A DNA stretch of 64,000 nt, taken from positions 62,001 through 126,000 of the forward strand of contig JBAWZA010000001.1 in assembly GCA_037143335.1 (NCBI GenBank). The letters run 5' to 3'. A program made the position numbers and the translations under genes. The notes below the pieces were generated by a model. The model searched no databases, had not been told where the DNA came from, and saw only the letters and a program-made list of their open reading frames with translations. This document shows positions 42,842 through 51,284 of the stretch, piece after piece. The DNA is from PALSA-1296 sp037143335 (GTDB taxonomy: Bacteria > Bacteroidota > Ignavibacteria > Palsa-1295). How positions within the stretch are numbered: position 1 is the stretch's first letter; every line of letters begins with the position of its first letter.

Positions 42842-44275
42842 ATGACCAGAATTACGCTTCTAACCATGTCGGCACTGGTGTTTTTATGCGCCGAAGAATC
42901 CAATGCCAAAGTGTATCACGTCGGCGCTGGGAAGGCATATACCATGCCGAGTCAGCTGATGAACTTGGTCACAGACGGTGACACAGTCGAAATAGACGCT
43001 GGACTCTATAGCGGTGATGTCGGCACGTGGCATGCAAATAATTTGGTGATTCGCGGTGTAGCTGGATATGCACACCTCGAGGCAAACGGAAAAAATGCCG
43101 GAGGCAAGGCGATCTGGGTCATCACAGGAAATAATACCTATATAGAGAATATCGAATTCTCTGGGTGCACTGTAAAAGACCAAAATGGAGCTGGCATTCG
43201 TCAAGAAGGCGTAACGCTCGAACTTCGTCATTGCTATTTTCACGATAATGATGATGGCGTTCTCACTAACGCAGATCCGAATAGTGATATTCTCTTCGAA
43301 GCTTGCGAATTTGCACGCAACGGATTTGGTGATGGGTTCTCGCACAATATGTATATCGGAAATGTCCGGTCGTTCACGATGCGATTTTGTTACTCGCATC
43401 ATGCAAAGATCGGACATTGTGTTAAATCCCGTGCGATGAATAATTTCATCATGTACAATCGTATCATGGATGAAGACACTGGTTCGTCAAGTTATCTCAT
43501 TAATCTTCCCAACGGCGGGTTCTCCATCATTCTTGGCAATACTATGATGAAAGGACCGTATGCGCAAAATAGTGTGCTCGTTGATTATGGCTCGGAGGGG
43601 TTATCAAATCCGTCGAAGCAGTTATTTGTGGTAAATAATACGATGATCTCTACTCGTGCAAATGGCGCCACGTTTGTTCGGAATGTGTCCTCGAATGATA
43701 CAGCTGCGCAGATCATCAATAATATTTTCGCTGGGAAGGGAAGCGTCTCTGGTGGAATTGCCTACACCGCAGGAAATACCAATTCGGCTGATACCAGCGT
43801 ATTGCATTTCGTAGATGCTCCTCATTTCGATTATCACCTGAAATCAACTTCAATATTCTATAACAACCACGGTGTTGATCCAGGAAACGCCAATGGTTTT
43901 TCACTTACGCCTACCAAAGAATATATTCATCCAACGGATAGTACAAACCGCGAAGATAAAGTGACACTAATTCCTGGTGCATTTTCGATATTTACGAAAG
44001 GTTTACGTCAGGCTGTGGATGGAACGCCGGCAGTAATTTTTCCGAATCCATTACATGAGAGAGCTACGATTACGCTGAGTGGCGTTGAGGATGGATATAC
44101 TGTTGGCCTTTGTGTCTATGATATTTTGGGTCGGCAATGTCAAATCGAGAAGGTAAGCGTGACTAACTCGAAGATTATTTTTATTCCCAAGAACCTACAA
44201 CCTGCTGTGTATCACTACATACTCACTGACGCACAGGCAAGAATAATTGGGACTGGTGGTTTCGTGATTGAATAA
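42842..44275 (+). CDS. Right-handed beta-helix protein with T9SS domain
   Basis: 477 residues. Signal peptide ~1-22 (ALVFLCAEESNAK). The mature part starts YHVGAGKAYTMPSQLMNLV, a pectate-lyase-like opening, and has parallel beta-helix repeats (NNLVIRGVAGYAHLEANGK, NNTYIENIEFSGCTVKDQNG, VTLELRHCYFHDNDDGVL, FIMYNRIMDEDTGSS). The C-terminal ~90 residues (AVIFPNPLHERATIT to GTGGFVIE) are a T9SS sorting domain. Such helices bind or cleave polysaccharide. No catalytic Asp/Lys set of a known lyase is clear, so a binding role is equally likely. It is divergent from the OmpA gene across ~157 bp. Confidence 0.8.
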   Translation: MTRITLLTMSALVFLCAEESNAKVYHVGAGKAYTMPSQLMNLVTDGDTVEIDAGLYSGDVGTWHANNLVIRGVAGYAHLEANGKNAGGKAIWVITGNNTYIENIEFSGCTVKDQNGAGIRQEGVTLELRHCYFHDNDDGVLTNADPNSDILFEACEFARNGFGDGFSHNMYIGNVRSFTMRFCYSHHAKIGHCVKSRAMNNFIMYNRIMDEDTGSSSYLINLPNGGFSIILGNTMMKGPYAQNSVLVDYGSEGLSNPSKQLFVVNNTMISTRANGATFVRNVSSNDTAAQIINNIFAGKGSVSGGIAYTAGNTNSADTSVLHFVDAPHFDYHLKSTSIFYNNHGVDPGNANGFSLTPTKEYIHPTDSTNREDKVTLIPGAFSIFTKGLRQAVDGTPAVIFPNPLHERATITLSGVEDGYTVGLCVYDILGRQCQIEKVSVTNSKIIFIPKNLQPAVYHYILTDAQARIIGTGGFVIE

Positions 44276-44292
44276 CAGGGGCTGCGAACAAT

Positions 44293-46461
44293 CTATTTCA
44301 CGAGCATCATCGTGCGGCGTTCGATAATTTCTCCAGCTTTGAAAATGTAATTATACGCTCCGCTTGAAAGCGCCGATCCATCACATGTATAATGATAGAT
44401 GCCCGGAGTTCTCATCTCATCTACCAATACCTTAATGAATCGTCCAAGTTGGTCATAGAGTTTGATTGTAACGGGAGTTGCATTTTCGCTTGTGGTATTT
44501 CCTACGAAGTAGGTGATCTGCGTTGTCGGATTAAATGGATTTGGATTATTCTGTTCTATACTACTGACGAGTGTCCCTGATTGGAGATTAACTGGTGAGC
44601 AAAAATCGGAGATTGTAATTTTTCCAGGAGTAGTAACTGCAAGCGGTTCGAGCGGATTCACAAAATTGATCAGCGATTGGATGAGATTAGTTGATTGCCC
44701 GACCTTGTCATCACCATGTGCATGAAACCTCAGCGTCAGTAACGGTCCGCCTCCAGCAAAATGCGCAGTGGTAGAATTTATCGTGAAGTCAATCGCTCCC
44801 GATGTTGGTACCGCCGACATATTCCATGCGGGAGTATTAATGATCTGACCCTTCTTTGCGCCAATAAAGTCGAAGAGTGTCGGATCGTAGGTGATTCGCT
44901 CAGTCATTGATGCAACGGGAGAAAGTGCGCTATCAAGCGGATCTTCGAGAGTAACTAAATTTTGTGAGACTTCGATATCTTCGCCAGCAGGTACGGAATA
45001 GAGTTGAGATATTTCTAACTTCACATCCAGTGGCTTGTGGTCACAACCTTTAAATGTAATCGTGGTGCTCGTACCGTCATCGTATGAAAGAATGAGTTGC
45101 CCCGGGTGATTGCCACAGTTCGGGACATGAACTTTCGGAGAGAACGTTACCGAAATTCCGATTCCATGACCTGGTTCATACGACGGAAGAAAATTGGAGT
45201 TGATTGCATAGTCGGTTGGATTCGTATTGTTTGTTGCATTTATATTTAGCGGTGCCGAACCGATATTGGCAAACCCATCTGTAAGTGTTCGTGATTGACC
45301 GAGTATCACTTGACCGAAATCTAATTCTGCTTTTTCCAATTGGACGGCTGGGACTCCTCCATAACCTCTTGCATAAAAGTGGAGTACAGAGCCGTCATCA
45401 ACTTGCACATCGAATTTCTCGAAGTATGCTGTCGTAGCAGTTGGCAAGAAGCTCACTTGAACCTCCGAATTTTTTGCTGGGAATGCAGTGAATGGTGCAC
45501 CCGTAACAGTAAATGCAGAACCCGGTGTCTCTGGGGTGATGCTTATGATGTTGAGTGAAGCTCCGCCACGATTTAAAATAGTATCGGGGAGTGTCTTGAC
45601 ATTTCCCACTCGGAGTGAGCCGAAATCCAATGTATCTGGAGTAAATGTTACATTTGTCCCAATCCCATTTCCATAGAGGTAGATAATTCTCTCTTGATCA
45701 GCACCAAACCCATTGGAAGAAAAAATATGAAACTGCGCGCTATCAGCTCCGTTTTTGGATGGTGAGTAGGTGAACCTGAACTCGTTGGTTGTTTCGAGAA
45801 GAGTAAATGGGACGACACGTTCGCTTGCTACTGAAAAATTCGCAGCAGAAGTCCCAGTCATTGCGACAGATCGTACTTTGAAGCCTTCAAGCCCGTAGCT
45901 CTCTATTGAGTCAAGCCGAGTTAACGGAATTCCGACGCGTACGTTTCCAAAGTAAATGGTATCGTTCTCGATCGCCAAGCCGGGTGTCTCACGCGCTACG
46001 TCGATAAGTATGTCGCCAGTATTATCGCCGAGCTGAGTATCTTGAAACCGGAATGATAGCGGTGTTCCGTTGCTCGGAACGGTAGCATCATATACATGCC
46101 CCGGCTGGTAGGCAAGTTGAAAAGCCGAAGCCGTCCAGAAATTGTAAAACCAGTCTTCACTTGCGACACTGTTGCGGACTCTCAGAGAAACCGGGACAAT
46201 ATTAGGGGCGATTCCCAAACCAAATTTGATATAATAGGCGGCATCCGCTTGATCTCCGGTATTTGATACACTGGCGACACCACTCGCATGCAGACGGTAC
46301 TTCATACCACTGATAAGATTCACAAGAGGAAAGGGGAGTATTGTGCCATCAACTGGCACAGGAAGGACTTGGTGCGGGGTCGCGATTTTCCATGCCTGAG
46401 CGGAGGCAAGCGTGGTTGTGCCAAGAAAAAAAGCTATAAGAATCGCTAACCAAATTCGCAT
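44293..46461 (-). CDS. Choice-of-anchor-D/ASH-domain protein with cohesin-like region and T9SS domain
   Basis: 722 residues. Signal peptide ~1-22 (TTTLASAQAW). Several ASH/choice-of-anchor-D domains recur at ~160-480: LDFGSLRVGNVKTLPDTILN, AELDFGQVILGQSRTLTDGF and ENDTIYFGNVRVGIPLTRLD. A later segment (VSQNLVTLEDPLDSALSP, FIGAKKGQIINTPAWN, GGGPLLTLRFHAHGDDKVG) looks like a cohesin-type beta-sandwich. The C-terminal ~80 residues (NNPNPFNPTTQITYF to ERRTMMLVK) are a T9SS sorting domain with the classic PNPFNP motif. It is a probable surface structural protein of unknown ligand. It is divergent from scpA at 46496, with 34 bp between starts. Confidence 0.8.
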   Translation of the reverse strand: MRIWLAILIAFFLGTTTLASAQAWKIATPHQVLPVPVDGTILPFPLVNLISGMKYRLHASGVASVSNTGDQADAAYYIKFGLGIAPNIVPVSLRVRNSVASEDWFYNFWTASAFQLAYQPGHVYDATVPSNGTPLSFRFQDTQLGDNTGDILIDVARETPGLAIENDTIYFGNVRVGIPLTRLDSIESYGLEGFKVRSVAMTGTSAANFSVASERVVPFTLLETTNEFRFTYSPSKNGADSAQFHIFSSNGFGADQERIIYLYGNGIGTNVTFTPDTLDFGSLRVGNVKTLPDTILNRGGASLNIISITPETPGSAFTVTGAPFTAFPAKNSEVQVSFLPTATTAYFEKFDVQVDDGSVLHFYARGYGGVPAVQLEKAELDFGQVILGQSRTLTDGFANIGSAPLNINATNNTNPTDYAINSNFLPSYEPGHGIGISVTFSPKVHVPNCGNHPGQLILSYDDGTSTTITFKGCDHKPLDVKLEISQLYSVPAGEDIEVSQNLVTLEDPLDSALSPVASMTERITYDPTLFDFIGAKKGQIINTPAWNMSAVPTSGAIDFTINSTTAHFAGGGPLLTLRFHAHGDDKVGQSTNLIQSLINFVNPLEPLAVTTPGKITISDFCSPVNLQSGTLVSSIEQNNPNPFNPTTQITYFVGNTTSENATPVTIKLYDQLGRFIKVLVDEMRTPGIYHYTCDGSALSSGAYNYIFKAGEIIERRTMMLVK

Positions 46462-46495
46462 AATTCATATAACATAACTTCGGAGTTTTTGTTCT

Positions 46496-47314
46496 ATGCA
46501 ATATCAAACGGATAACCGTCGTATTTTTGCATTAATGGAAGTATTGAACTCGCCATCATATAAGATTCGTCTGCCCCTCTTTGAGGGACCGATGGACTTA
46601 CTCCTGTTTTTCATCAAGCGCGATGAGCTTGATGTGCACGACATTCCCGTGCATAACATCACCAAGGAATTCCTCGAATACCTGCGGTTGATGCAGGCAC
46701 TCGATCTCGAAGTCGCTGGAGATTTCATCGTCGTTGCCGCAGAACTTTGTCAGATCAAGGCAAAGATGCTTCTGCCACGTGAGGAGCGAACAGAAGAGGG
46801 AATTGAAGAAGACGATCCTCGCGCCGATCTTGTACGTAGGCTCATTGAGTATCGAAGGTTCAAGGAGATGAGTCAGGAGCTTTCAGTACTCAGCGAAGAG
46901 GCGCGTAAGCTTTATTTCCGTGAGTACTTCAAATCGGATGACAGAACTGTTCACTCAGATGACGAAGAAGAAAATGTTGTAGGGAATGTCACACTCTTTC
47001 ACTTGCTCACCGCCTTCCGTAAAGCGATGGAGCGCGCACCGCTGATCAAGCGATCGCATGATGTAGAGCTTATTCCTGTCTCTGTTGAGGAGCAATCGGA
47101 GATGATATTGGATACGCTCTCGATCAAGGGCGAGATGAATTTTATCGAGTTGTTTAGTGATTTCATTGATGCAGGCTCAGTGGATGAGTTATCTACGCCT
47201 GTGAGGTTGAGGATTGTTGTCACGTTTGTTGCATTGCTCGATCTTGTCAGGAATCAGCTTGTCGCCCTGAGACAGCATGAAGCATTTGATGAGATAATTT
47301 TGTTCAAACCCTAA
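46496..47314 (+). CDS. scpA: Segregation and condensation protein ScpA
   Basis: 272 residues from the ATG at 46496; an internal ATG at 46535 gives MEVLNSPSYKIRLPLFEGPM and is an equally good start. The kleisin N-terminal helix region is LPLFEGPMDLLLFFIKRDEL, then DIPVHNITKEFLEYLRLMQA. A conserved LEVAGDFIVVAAELCQIKAKMLLP follows. The C-terminal winged helix is VRLRIVVTFVALLDLVRNQLV. ScpA links the SMC heads with ScpB in chromosome condensation. scpB follows 50 bp later on the same strand. The smc gene is not in the window. Confidence 0.95.
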   Translation: MQYQTDNRRIFALMEVLNSPSYKIRLPLFEGPMDLLLFFIKRDELDVHDIPVHNITKEFLEYLRLMQALDLEVAGDFIVVAAELCQIKAKMLLPREERTEEGIEEDDPRADLVRRLIEYRRFKEMSQELSVLSEEARKLYFREYFKSDDRTVHSDDEEENVVGNVTLFHLLTAFRKAMERAPLIKRSHDVELIPVSVEEQSEMILDTLSIKGEMNFIELFSDFIDAGSVDELSTPVRLRIVVTFVALLDLVRNQLVALRQHEAFDEIILFKP

Positions 47315-47364
47315 GAATCAGTGGCGAAGACTCCTAGTCCGTTCCACTTATGTAGAATTTTAGA

Positions 47365-48198
47365 ATGCGTTTAGATTACACCGATCCAGAGTCACTTGTT
47401 CATATCGTCGAAGCAATCGTCTTTGCTACCGACGAGCCTCTTTCTGCGCAAGAAATTCGCTCGCTGATCTTGGATGAACAGATCGTCAAAACAGAAGTTG
47501 GCGCTGAAGCCACCCCTGATGCAGCACTCGGAGCAGAGCTTGAACCGACTGCAACCGAAGCACCGAAGCGCAAGAAAGCAAATCCGCTTGAGCCATCCAT
47601 CATCAAAGATGCAATCAGGTTGCTCAATGCTCGGTACGAAGAAACGGGCAGAGTTTTTCATATCATCGAAATAGCAGGCGGTTATCAATTTGCAACAAAG
47701 TCTGATGTTGCGCTCTATGTCTCGCGATTATATAAAGACCGTTCGCGCAGAAGACTCTCCGGCGCATCGCTTGAGACACTTTCGATCGTTGCATATAAAC
47801 AGCCTGTTTCAAAGTCGGATATTGAAAATATCAGAGGCGTCAATTGCGATGAAGTGATTAAATCGCTCCTCGAAAAAAATCTTATTACCATCACTGGCAG
47901 ATCAGAGAGCGTCGGGAGACCGCTCCTTTATGGCACGACACAGGACTTCCTGCGTCATTTTGGTTTAGGTTCTATGCGCGATTTGCCGAAACCTCGCGAG
48001 ATAGAAGAACTCTTGAAAGAAGAATCGGTAAAAGCAACAACACTCGAAGAAGCAGCAAACGAATTTGTAGATCAAAATGGCCAAGAAGATTCAGTTACCA
48101 TTGACGAAGTCATCGCCGTCGCCAAGGAAGAGCAATCCGAAGGGCTTACCGAAGAAGAAGCTGACCTTATCGCCGACTACCGGAACGGCTCCGCGTAA
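47365..48198 (+). CDS. scpB: Segregation and condensation protein ScpB
   Basis: 277 residues. The tandem winged-helix body is HIVEAIVFATDEPLSAQEIR, then FHIIEIAGGYQFATKSDVAL, LSGASLETLSIVAYKQPVSK (the ScpB signature) and GRPLLYGTTQDFLRHFGLGS. It also has a ~45-residue insert (LGAELEPTATEAPKRKK) and an acidic Glu-rich tail (~240-277). The last 122 nt (48077-48198) overlap the start of rluB in another frame, and that overlap encodes this acidic tail. It is the partner of ScpA in the SMC complex. Confidence 0.94.
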   Translation: MRLDYTDPESLVHIVEAIVFATDEPLSAQEIRSLILDEQIVKTEVGAEATPDAALGAELEPTATEAPKRKKANPLEPSIIKDAIRLLNARYEETGRVFHIIEIAGGYQFATKSDVALYVSRLYKDRSRRRLSGASLETLSIVAYKQPVSKSDIENIRGVNCDEVIKSLLEKNLITITGRSESVGRPLLYGTTQDFLRHFGLGSMRDLPKPREIEELLKEESVKATTLEEAANEFVDQNGQEDSVTIDEVIAVAKEEQSEGLTEEEADLIADYRNGSA

Positions 48199-49444
48199 AA
48201 CTTTTTCTCGTTCGAATGATCGTCCGATCAGACGTAGCTCAGATTCACGTCCGAGGGATGCTTCGGCAGGTCCGCGAAAGAAAATCGACTTGCCACAAAG
48301 CTCCGAACCGTTTCGCCGTCCCGTAGGCAGACCACGCCGAGATGATTCAAGTGCGCCAAGTTTTCGCGCAAGACCAGCTTTTGGCGGGCGACCAAGATCA
48401 GATTCGCCTCGCTCGTCATCAGCACGACCTTTTCCAGCAAGGGGTTCTTCATCAAGACCAGGCTCGTCGAGACCATCGTCATCGAGGCCGTTTTCATCTC
48501 GTCCACCATCATCACGCCCTTCGCGTCCATTTTCACCGCGAACAAGCGATAGCACAACTCCTCGGAAGCGGATAACGCTTGCACCTACAACTGGCAAAAG
48601 CTTTGATGCAAAACCGCGACCAATCAGAAAAACATCTAGCGGTGGAGTTGTAAAACCTTCGCTAAAAAATAAAGTCATCACCGCGGCGAAGCCGGTAAAA
48701 GATACCGTTCGATTGAATCGCTTCATTGCGTCGGCAGGAATTGCTGCCCGAAGAAAGGCAGATGAACTCATTACTCGCGGAAAAGTAACAGTCAATGGCA
48801 AAGTAATTCGCGAGCTTGGTGTCCAAGTGAATCCAAATACCGATCTTGTCACCGTTGATGGTATGACCATCTCGATGAAGACGAAGTTTATTTATCTGCT
48901 CTTGAATAAACCGAAGGATACGATCACGACTGTCAAAGATGAGATCGATAGAAATACGGTCATGAATTATGTGGATACTCACGAGCGAGTCTATCCCGTC
49001 GGCAGGCTCGATAGAAATACTACCGGAGTCTTGCTCCTCACCAACGATGGCGACCTCACGCAACGCCTCACGCATCCAAGTTACGAGATCAGGAGAGAGT
49101 ATCACGTCACGCTCGATAAACCGCTGAAAAAAGATGACGCGCAAAAAATTGCTGTTGGCGGAATTGATCTTGGCGATGGCGAGATCTCTCCAGCAGTCCA
49201 CCTTGCTTACGCCGAGCGTGACGCCAAAGATGTCATGCTCACGCTTCGTGAAGGCAAGTACCGCGAAGTCCGCAGAATTTTCGAAACCACAGGCTATGAC
49301 GTTCGCAAACTTGATCGCACCATGTTCGCCGGTATCACCCACCGAGGCATGAAGCGCGGCGAGTCCAGAGTTCTAACCCCAAGAGAAGTGCGAGAGTTAA
49401 AAAAGATGGTCGGGCTTGATGTAGGGGAGAAGTTTGATTATTAG
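48077..49444 (+). CDS. rluB: RluB/RsuA-family 23S/16S rRNA pseudouridine synthase with long basic N-terminal extension
   Basis: 455 residues. Residues 1-~205 are a Ser/Arg/Pro/Lys-rich disordered extension in which K-K-I/L-x-L motifs recur (KKIQLPL, KKKLTLSPTTG, KKIDLPQSS, KRITLAPTTG). The S4 RNA-binding domain is ~212-260 (RLNRFIASAGIAARRKADELI). The catalytic domain follows, with YPVGRLDRNTTGVLLLTNDG (catalytic Asp in GRLD), LTHPSYEIRREYHVTLD and KYREVRRIFETTGYDVRKLDR. The extension resembles RNA-chaperone-like tails of other Bacteroidetes RluB proteins. Its first 41 codons overlap scpB out of frame. The gene ends next to an inserted toxin-antitoxin cassette. Confidence 0.92.
   Translation: MAKKIQLPLTKSSPSPRKSNPKGLPKKKLTLSPTTGTAPRKTFSRSNDRPIRRSSDSRPRDASAGPRKKIDLPQSSEPFRRPVGRPRRDDSSAPSFRARPAFGGRPRSDSPRSSSARPFPARGSSSRPGSSRPSSSRPFSSRPPSSRPSRPFSPRTSDSTTPRKRITLAPTTGKSFDAKPRPIRKTSSGGVVKPSLKNKVITAAKPVKDTVRLNRFIASAGIAARRKADELITRGKVTVNGKVIRELGVQVNPNTDLVTVDGMTISMKTKFIYLLLNKPKDTITTVKDEIDRNTVMNYVDTHERVYPVGRLDRNTTGVLLLTNDGDLTQRLTHPSYEIRREYHVTLDKPLKKDDAQKIAVGGIDLGDGEISPAVHLAYAERDAKDVMLTLREGKYREVRRIFETTGYDVRKLDRTMFAGITHRGMKRGESRVLTPREVRELKKMVGLDVGEKFDY
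49338..49441 (+). repeat. rluB 3'-end direct repeat, copy 1 (inside the intact gene)
   Basis: A 104-nt segment encoding the last residues of rluB (HRGMKRGESRVLTPREVREL and onward). It is repeated at 50147-50249 with about 12 substitutions and one deleted base, roughly 88 percent identical. Together the copies flank the PIN toxin-antitoxin cassette. Confidence 0.9.
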
Positions 49445-49461
49445 ATTTTATGATACTAAAA

Positions 49462-49884
49462 TCACTCGGAATGAGCTTCAATAAACTCCGAAGGACTGAT
49501 AATATTTATACCACGATAGGGATTCATATCTAAAAGATCACCATCGCCGCTGATGATAAGGGTTGCTCTACCATCAATGGCAAGTTCGAGAAATTTGTTA
49601 TCCTTCGCATCGGGACAATCGGTAATCCGAGAAGTTGTTTCGATTTCAACAGCCATTACGATTAGACGACGAAAAAAATAGATACGATCCTGGACATGTA
49701 CATATTTGTCTAACTTTGGACGAAGAAGTACTTCCTCAATTTCTTTCACTGTCTCCGGAGAAATCAAAAGAATAGAGTGGGAGTAAATATGATTAATAAC
49801 TTTTCGGGGAGTTGAATGTTTCTTGAGCGTGGCGCTTACAATAACATTCGTATCGACAACTATACGTTCAGGCATCTTCGGCAA
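49462..49884 (-). CDS. PIN-domain toxin of a type II toxin-antitoxin pair
   Basis: 140 residues. It has the PIN fold acidic residues: VVDTNVIVSATL (first Asp), SPETVKEIEEVLLRPKL (Glu), ITDCPDAKDNKFLELAIDG (Asp pair) and ISGDGDLL (final Asp). This is the TIGR00305-type PIN subfamily. PIN toxins are Mg2+-dependent RNases that usually cut tRNA or other structured RNA. Its start overlaps the end of the antitoxin gene by 17 nt, the usual antitoxin-first order. The pair is flanked by the repeated rluB terminus, which points to acquisition as a cassette. Confidence 0.88.
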   Translation of the reverse strand: MPKMPERIVVDTNVIVSATLKKHSTPRKVINHIYSHSILLISPETVKEIEEVLLRPKLDKYVHVQDRIYFFRRLIVMAVEIETTSRITDCPDAKDNKFLELAIDGRATLIISGDGDLLDMNPYRGINIISPSEFIEAHSE

Positions 49885-50110
49885 GAATTTCCTTCAGAAT
49901 TTCGTCCGTCAATCCTTGCTTCTCTGCATAATCGCTCATCCGATCCATTACCTCTAGTAACGAGGGAGTATCCTTTTCCCGACTGCGTTCTTTCATGAGA
50001 ATAGAAAAGAACGTTCCGAGTTTCATTTTCTCCTCCTTCGACGCGGACTGGTATGCTAATGCTGCCGAAGCATCAACTCGAAGAGTTATATTTTGCGTAT
50101 TTCCTTGCAT
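49868..50110 (-). CDS. Antitoxin partner of the PIN toxin
   Basis: 80 residues from the ATG at 50110 (MQGNTQNITLRVDASAAL). A longer reading from 50191 runs backward through the rluB repeat copy and gives a spurious 27-residue N-terminus, so I reject it. The N-terminal NITLRVDA looks like a short beta-strand, as in ribbon-helix-helix antitoxins. The rest is helical and acidic (MSDYAEKQGLTDEILKEILA) and would wrap the toxin. It shares 17 nt with the toxin gene. The fold assignment is tentative; identity as antitoxin rests mainly on position and size. Confidence 0.7.
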   Translation of the reverse strand: MQGNTQNITLRVDASAALAYQSASKEEKMKLGTFFSILMKERSREKDTPSLLEVMDRMSDYAEKQGLTDEILKEILAEDA

Positions 50111-50146
50111 ACAATTCCTAACAAAAGTCCAGTTGTAATGTTTCCT

Positions 50147-50249
50147 CCCACCGAGGCATGAAACGCGGCGAGACCAGGGTCCTAACCCCAAGAGAAGTGC
50201 GGGAGTTGAAGTGGTTGGTGGGGCTGGATGTGGGGAGAAGTTTGATTAT
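50147..50249 (+). pseudogene. Remnant rluB 3' end, copy 2, frameshifted
   Basis: Encodes HRGMKRGETRVLTPREVREL, then W-L-V-G-L-D-V-G, then loses frame after a one-base deletion relative to copy 1, missing the EKFDY stop. Eight of the twelve substitutions are synonymous in the rluB frame, so this copy once evolved as a functional coding end. It is either the original resident tail or the tail carried by an incoming homolog. Weak similarity to the rluB ATGTT upstream may start near 50138. Confidence 0.85.
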
Positions 50250-50382
50250 GAAACGATTAATGTTCCACTTAACAGATCAGAATAGGTTGAATGATGTGAT
50301 GAAAGTTATCTCTGGTGAACATTGTTTATCTATACTGCAAATTACTGAAAAGAGATTTCACCGTTGTATCTAACCGTGCAGC

Positions 50383-51225
50383 TTATTTAACTTTAGCGAG
50401 CTTCCCGACTTTTTTCTCGATTGAAAGGATATTCTTTTCGAGGGAATCAAACTTCTTTTTCATCTCTCTTTCAATTCTGGGGCGTGTACCTTTTTCATAA
50501 CCGTAGGGAAAAGTTTTCTTAAATAGTTCAATACTACTTTGAACTAGCTTTTCGACTCCCTCGACCTTATCCTTTAAGGATGCAATTTCATGAATGTGCT
50601 TATCTAATTTTTCCTCAGTGAACTTAAACATGTTATCATTTTGCTTCAAAATATCTGCGTCTTGATATTGGTCATACCGCTCGACACCAATCTTCTTCCA
50701 TCCACCGTCTTGCTTATTCTGTACACTACCACCGAACATACTTATAAGAAGTGCTTCAAGCAGATGTACTTCAGATGTAAAAGAAATCCCACTTGAGCCT
50801 CGGCCTATCGTCTTTCCCAATTCTTTTGTTTTACCCACTTTGCAAAAACCAAACCACGAGAATTTATCCCATTTGTTCGCCAAATCATCAATATGGTGTT
50901 CCTTAAGTCTATCTCCTAAAACGCGTGCAGTAGGATCCTTCAAAGCTTCCTTCGGCTTTTTATCTGTGTTGGACTTTATCCCTATCTGGCCTACATAGAT
51001 AGGCGAATAATTTTTGTATAGGACATAGATCCCTTTTTGGCCCCAGAAGTTTGGCAAACTATCAGCGTTGGGTGTCTTTCTTGCTTTATACTGATGGATT
51101 CTCCGTATCCCGAGAAGTTTTTTCCCGTTCCAATCGACGTATTCGGTTGACCAAAACAGTCCGAAATTTTGAACGTGCACACCAGATTTTACTGACTTAT
51201 TACTTTTCTTGGGTTTTTGGGGCAT
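50383..51225 (-). CDS. GIY-YIG nuclease-like protein with C-terminal coiled coil
   Basis: 280 residues from the ATG at 51225 (MPQKPKKSNKSVKSGVHVQN). A GTG at 51288 would couple to the preceding stop (GTGA) and add 21 residues. The GIY-YIG core is GIYVLYKNYSPIYVGQIG; the downstream Arg/His (LGDRLKEHH) and Glu (VHLLEALLISMFGG) match the family's catalytic positions. The C-terminal ~80 residues form a charged coiled coil (IASLKDKVEGVEKLVQSSIE). GIY-YIG enzymes cut DNA in repair, restriction or homing. It follows the AlbA_2 gene on the same strand. The family fit is by motif spacing. Confidence 0.6.
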   Translation of the reverse strand: MPQKPKKSNKSVKSGVHVQNFGLFWSTEYVDWNGKKLLGIRRIHQYKARKTPNADSLPNFWGQKGIYVLYKNYSPIYVGQIGIKSNTDKKPKEALKDPTARVLGDRLKEHHIDDLANKWDKFSWFGFCKVGKTKELGKTIGRGSSGISFTSEVHLLEALLISMFGGSVQNKQDGGWKKIGVERYDQYQDADILKQNDNMFKFTEEKLDKHIHEIASLKDKVEGVEKLVQSSIELFKKTFPYGYEKGTRPRIEREMKKKFDSLEKNILSIEKKVGKLAKVK

Positions 51226-51284
51226 ATTAATAGAGACACGAAAATAATAGGACATCACCGTTTCAAAGATAATTCCAATTACCT

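Noticed and set aside
48091..48870. 259-codon minus-strand open frame opposite the rluB extension
   Set aside because: Low-complexity Gly/Arg/Glu composition is the reverse of the Ser/Arg/Pro-rich rluB extension, and scpB and rluB are well supported on the plus strand.
49868..50191. Longer start of the antitoxin at 50191
   Set aside because: The extra 27 residues are the reverse strand of the rluB repeat copy, so they cannot be an ancestral part of the antitoxin.
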